A stretch of 9,734 bases of DNA. It comes from Lachnospiraceae bacterium. Lineage in GTDB: Bacteria; Bacillota; Clostridia; Lachnospirales; Lachnospiraceae. Under the pieces are notes generated by a model. It was not told the origin of the DNA. It saw only the letters and a list, made by a program, of their open reading frames with translations, and searched no databases. The stretch spans positions 1-9,734 of the forward strand of contig JAGCXJ010000239.1 in assembly GCA_017961385.1 (NCBI GenBank), in the 5' to 3' direction. Made by a program: the position numbers and the translations under genes. Below, in pieces: positions 6,549-9,734 of the stretch (its first letter is position 1; every line of letters begins with the position of its first letter).

Positions 6549-7451
6549 GTGATAAATGAATACAAAGGACTGGTAAGAACAAGAGACGACGGATCGGAGC
6601 TTATCAACTACGATGATGCCTCTTTTCCGTCATATATATATGATGGCTATGTGTACAGCGGATGCACATGGGAAAAAGTTCCTCACTTTCACAAGGACAT
6701 AGAACTTCTCAGTGTTCATTCAAGCTGCATGGGTTATTCGGTAAACGGTACAAATATCTTCCTCGAAAAAGGTGATACTATATTTGTCAATTCCGATCAG
6801 CTGCATTATTCATATGCCACTCCTCCGCGTGAAGGAAGATATGTCATTGCGGTAATGCATCCGAGGATACTGTGTGCAAACTATGCAGTAGAGGCAAAAG
6901 CCGTACTGCCTGTCATATCAAACAAAAAAGTCCCGTTCATCCATTTCAGGAACGGAGACAGAGATGCCGCACGCATGCAGGAACTGGTACTCTTCCTGGC
7001 AAAGCAGGCTTACGGCAATGAATTTCTCATAACAAAGACTTTCTTTGAAATATGGGAGATAATTATGAATCGTGTAAACGAGACGGGCCAATTCAGTCAG
7101 GATGATATCATAAATCAGGATGTTCACAATGAAGTCTTAAAAGCCATGATGAACTTTGTCGACAAGAATTACATGAACAATATAACTCTAAATGAAGTTG
7201 CATCGGCAGGAGGAGTCAGCAGATCACTTTGCAACACGATCTTTAACAAGTACACACAGATGACTCCGATCGAATATATAATGCATTTCAGGACAAGAAA
7301 GGTTGCCGATCTTTTGCAGTCAGGCGATATGCCCATGTCGGAGATAGCTGAGATGACAGGCTTTTCAAATGCCAGCTACATGGCGGAAACATTTAAGAAG
7401 TTTTACAAATTTTCACCGAGAGAATACAAAAAGACAATGCAGAATCTATAA
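6549..7451 (+). CDS. AraC-family transcriptional regulator with cupin sensor domain
   Basis: A 300-residue regulator. The N-terminal half is a cupin-like ligand domain (about 25-110) with the histidine motif PHFHKDIEL (45-53) and GYSVNGTNIFLEKGDTIFVN (62-81). The C-terminal 100 residues are the double helix-turn-helix: NITLNEVASAGGVSRSLCNT (211-230) and MPMSEIAEMTGFSNASYMAE (261-280), ending in FKKFYKFSPREYKK. Such proteins usually bind sugars or other small molecules and activate neighbouring genes. The start is GTG at 6549, the first codon upstream of a typical N-terminus; GGAAA lies 5 bases before it, a weak site. It is divergent from the ABC-2 exporter operon across 116 bases and 29 bases ahead of a membrane-protein gene that it is probably transcribed with. 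The regulator is the likely controller of the exporter; its ligand is unknown. Confidence 0.9.
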   Translation: MINEYKGLVRTRDDGSELINYDDASFPSYIYDGYVYSGCTWEKVPHFHKDIELLSVHSSCMGYSVNGTNIFLEKGDTIFVNSDQLHYSYATPPREGRYVIAVMHPRILCANYAVEAKAVLPVISNKKVPFIHFRNGDRDAARMQELVLFLAKQAYGNEFLITKTFFEIWEIIMNRVNETGQFSQDDIINQDVHNEVLKAMMNFVDKNYMNNITLNEVASAGGVSRSLCNTIFNKYTQMTPIEYIMHFRTRKVADLLQSGDMPMSEIAEMTGFSNASYMAETFKKFYKFSPREYKKTMQNL

Positions 7452-7480
7452 CATTATCTGCTCATAAGAAAGGGAAGGAT

Positions 7481-8056
7481 ATGTCGGTTTCATTTAATAG
7501 CTTACACACTGCATCAAAGATAAGGATCGTTTTATTCATATGCCTGCTCATATGGGCAGCATACTGCTTTATAGCATATTCGACAGATCTCAGTAACGGA
7601 GGTCAACTGTCGGATAATTACATCAATACCTCTGATATTAACGATATATACGTAGACGGCAGTGATCTTACATGGGCGATGAGACTTATGGGAATAGGTC
7701 TTAACGGAATGATATCTGTCGTGATCTTCATTCTTATAATAGTTTTGATGCTGGCCGAAGCTGTGTTTGTTCTTATCCCTACATTGCTTCTCAGATTTAT
7801 CGGTTTAAACAAAAAACTCATCTTAACCGTAAGTGAAGATGAGTTCAAAATAACCAAAACAGTATTTCTTTTAGCGATATGTATCTCTCTGATCCTGGGA
7901 TTTGCGATAACAGGTTTTATTGCTATCATTCCAAAACTCATCCTGTGTATCACATGGATACTTATTGCTTTGATATATGTAAGCGGCCTAAAGCATTGCA
8001 TAGACCAGAAAGAACTCATCAGACTGCAGCAACTGCACGAAACCGATCAGTCATAA
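7481..8056 (+). CDS. Four-helix membrane protein of unknown function
   Basis: I do not recognise this 191-residue protein. It has a basic N-terminal stretch (TASKIRI), then hydrophobic segments at about 15-34, 73-106, 128-149 and 152-169, and a charged C-terminal tail (KHCIDQKELIRLQQLHETDQ). A polar loop at about 35-65, rich in Asp, Asn, Ser and Gly, would be outside the cell if the positive N-terminus is inside. No catalytic motif is visible. ATG 7481 has AGGG 6 bases upstream (AGGGAAGGAT), and the gene follows the AraC-type regulator by 29 bases in the same direction. A role as a membrane partner of the regulated system is only a guess from position. An antisense open frame covers much of it, but hydrophobic pattern, ribosome site and operon position favour this strand. 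Confidence 0.75.
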   Translation: MSVSFNSLHTASKIRIVLFICLLIWAAYCFIAYSTDLSNGGQLSDNYINTSDINDIYVDGSDLTWAMRLMGIGLNGMISVVIFILIIVLMLAEAVFVLIPTLLLRFIGLNKKLILTVSEDEFKITKTVFLLAICISLILGFAITGFIAIIPKLILCITWILIALIYVSGLKHCIDQKELIRLQQLHETDQS

Positions 8057-8059
8057 AGA

Positions 8060-9734
8060 TCATCTTTCCCTGCTGATCTTGCCGTTCTCAACGCGATATA
8101 CCATATCGCACTTTTCGATCGTCTGGAGTCTGTGAGCAATGATTATCAGAGTCTTGCGGCCATGGAGTCTGTTTATTGAATCCATTATGGCAGCCTCAGT
8201 ATCTCCGTCTAGCGCCGAGGTTGCTTCATCAAGTATGAGCACTTCAGGATCTTCAAACAGAGCTCTTGCTATACCGATACGCTGACGCTGTCCGCCGGAT
8301 ATGCGGATACCTCTTTCCCCTATTCCGGTATCAAGTCCGTCAGGCAGTCCTTTTACAAACTCGTCAAGCTGAGCTTCCTTTAATACAGCCCACACTCTCT
8401 CATCATCTATCTCGTCATCAGCATAACCGAATGCTACGTTTTTCCTTATGGAATCATCGATCATAAAGATGGTCTGAGGAATATATCCGATATTCTTAAG
8501 CCATCCCTCGTAATTGGTCTGTACATCTACTCCGTCGGCTGTTATGTTTCCGCCTTTAAGAGTTAAAAGCCCCAAAAGCACATCAACCATTGTAGTCTTG
8601 CCGGAACCTGATGTCCCCACAATACCTACAGCGGATCCGATCGGTATTGAGATCGATGCATGATCGAAGATAAGCTTATCCGTATTGGGATATGCATAGC
8701 TTATGTCATTTATCGATATTTCCTTTGTAACGGGAAGCTTCGTGATCTCTTTCTTTACTCTGTAGGCAGCCTCGTCATAAACAACGTTCTCATCATTTAT
8801 CTCAGTCTGAAGATGCTCCGAAACATTCCACAAAAAAGGCTCAAAATATGAAATGGATGTCATGTAGTTATTCATCCTGTTAGCACTCGGCAAAAGTCTC
8901 ATTGCTGCAAGTGCAAATACAGAAAGTTGAGGAAGCAGTTCATCGGCTGTCGCTCCGCCTATCATGACTACCGACATATATCCGACAAGACCTGCGATAC
9001 AGATAGTCTCAATAAGGAGCCTGGGTGTGGAATTATATATGTTGTACTTCTGTACAGCGCCTACATAGCCTTCGCCGCAGCGAGCATATTCATTGATAAA
9101 GTAATGCTCCTTTACGGCAACTTTAATCTCCTTGATACCCATAACGGCTTCTTCTATCCATTTGAAAAGGCCGCTGTAATAGTCCTGATTCTCCTGGCCC
9201 GCCTTATACATGATAGGTTTTAACAGCACCTTTATGACTAAGAGCACAGCGAGCAGAAGTCCTGCTATGGTTATCACCATTGCAGCATCGACAGTTATAA
9301 GCACCGCAACCAGACAGATGAATACGACTACTTCACTGGTAAGCTGCAAAATTGTCAGAATGAGAGCATACATGTTGTTGACATCAGAAGTGATGTTTCT
9401 CTGGATAACTGCTGTCTCAGCGCCCAGATAGTATTCGTACGGACGCTTCATGAAATTGATCATCATGCGCCTTGATGTAGCAAACTGATTGGTATATACA
9501 AACTTAAGCGGTATGACATTCTGAATGAATAGAAACAGATTCTTTAATACGAATGCCATAACAAGAACTACCATCATGACAAGTGCGAACTGTGTCGGCG
9601 AACTCATATGAAGTCCGTTGTATACAGCTGCCAAATATTTGTTTTCAGTTACTGCATTAGGATCAAGAAGGACCGTCATAACAGGAACAATGGCAGATAT
9701 GGATAAAGACTCAAGAACACCGCCTATGAGCATC
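8060..9734 (-). CDS. Type I ABC exporter (permease-ATPase fusion), N-terminus beyond window
   Basis: The visible 557 residues start in the middle of the first membrane helix (MLIGGVLESLSISAIVPVMT), so the methionine at 9733 is unlikely to be the true start and the gene continues past the right edge. Helices follow at about 48-72, 124-148, 150-171, 238-260 and 266-283, completing a type I exporter domain. The ATPase (about 338-557) has Walker A GTSGSGKTT (373-381), Q420 in YIPQTIFMIDDSI, signature ISGGQRQR (478-485), Walker B VLILDEA (498-504), D-loop SALD (506-509) and H534. Motif pattern resembles MsbA/PglK-like lipid or glycan flippases, commonly found in surface polysaccharide clusters; this is family resemblance, and the neighbours here do not show a glycan locus. 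It is convergent with the 7481-8056 gene, 3 bases between stops, and is probably not part of the exporter operon on the left. Confidence 0.9.
   Translation of the reverse strand, partial: MLIGGVLESLSISAIVPVMTVLLDPNAVTENKYLAAVYNGLHMSSPTQFALVMMVVLVMAFVLKNLFLFIQNVIPLKFVYTNQFATSRRMMINFMKRPYEYYLGAETAVIQRNITSDVNNMYALILTILQLTSEVVVFICLVAVLITVDAAMVITIAGLLLAVLLVIKVLLKPIMYKAGQENQDYYSGLFKWIEEAVMGIKEIKVAVKEHYFINEYARCGEGYVGAVQKYNIYNSTPRLLIETICIAGLVGYMSVVMIGGATADELLPQLSVFALAAMRLLPSANRMNNYMTSISYFEPFLWNVSEHLQTEINDENVVYDEAAYRVKKEITKLPVTKEISINDISYAYPNTDKLIFDHASISIPIGSAVGIVGTSGSGKTTMVDVLLGLLTLKGGNITADGVDVQTNYEGWLKNIGYIPQTIFMIDDSIRKNVAFGYADDEIDDERVWAVLKEAQLDEFVKGLPDGLDTGIGERGIRISGGQRQRIGIARALFEDPEVLILDEATSALDGDTEAAIMDSINRLHGRKTLIIIAHRLQTIEKCDMVYRVENGKISRER

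Noticed and set aside
7618..8019. 133-codon antisense open frame opposite the membrane protein
   Set aside because: No ribosome site or operon context, and the composition is that of a complement of hydrophobic codons; the plus-strand gene explains the region.
8045..8078. Possible bidirectional terminator at the convergent junction (AAAGATCATCTTT palindrome, flanked by GATCAG and CTGATC)
   Set aside because: The palindrome has a one-base centre and AT-rich stem, the outer arms leave a long loop, and there is no T-run on either side, so a terminator call is not supported.

Overview
The window reads as a low-to-moderate GC Gram-positive chromosome, most like a gut or rumen Clostridia/Lachnospiraceae bacterium (Butyrivibrio-like). 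This is an inference from strong GGAGG-type ribosome sites, frequent ATA codons, AT-rich promoters and the protein families; no rRNA or species marker is present. No tRNA, rRNA, CRISPR array, transposase or phage gene is visible.

Leftward (minus-strand) block, positions 6432 down to 1. A tightly packed gene set starts at 6432: an ABC-2 type exporter (ATPase 6432-5431 and two six-helix-type permeases, 5492-4683 and 4680-3856), a stand-alone GNAT acetyltransferase (3836-3384), a Cof-type HAD phosphatase (3380-2562), and a 609-residue protein that joins three enzymes in one chain (HAD phosphatase, RimJ/RimL-like GNAT, class I SAM methyltransferase; 2551-722). Gaps are 2-19 bases or overlaps, so this looks like one operon. 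Beyond 722 lies about 350 bases with no intact gene. It holds a degenerate 21-bp tandem repeat (649-711) and a broken C-terminal fragment of a second, different methyltransferase (610-371). The fragment's stop codon abuts the start of a TraX-family membrane protein (370-1) that runs off the left edge.

Rightward block, 6549-8056. An AraC-family regulator with a GTG start is followed 29 bases later by a four-helix membrane protein of unknown function. The 116-base divergent region between the regulator and the exporter operon contains overlapping back-to-back -10 elements and three copies of an ATTTTAT motif, one inverted and two direct 11 bp apart. A reasonable model is that the regulator controls the exporter and its own gene from here.

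Right edge, 9734-8060 (minus). A type I (fused permease plus ATPase) ABC exporter, of the kind found with lipid-linked glycan flippases, converges on the membrane-protein gene with only 3 bases between stop codons; its N-terminus lies outside the window.

The most notable items are the triple-enzyme fusion, its arrangement with a GNAT, another HAD and an ABC-2 exporter (modify-and-export logic, substrate unknown), the divergent operator, and the eroded segment with the 21-bp repeat.
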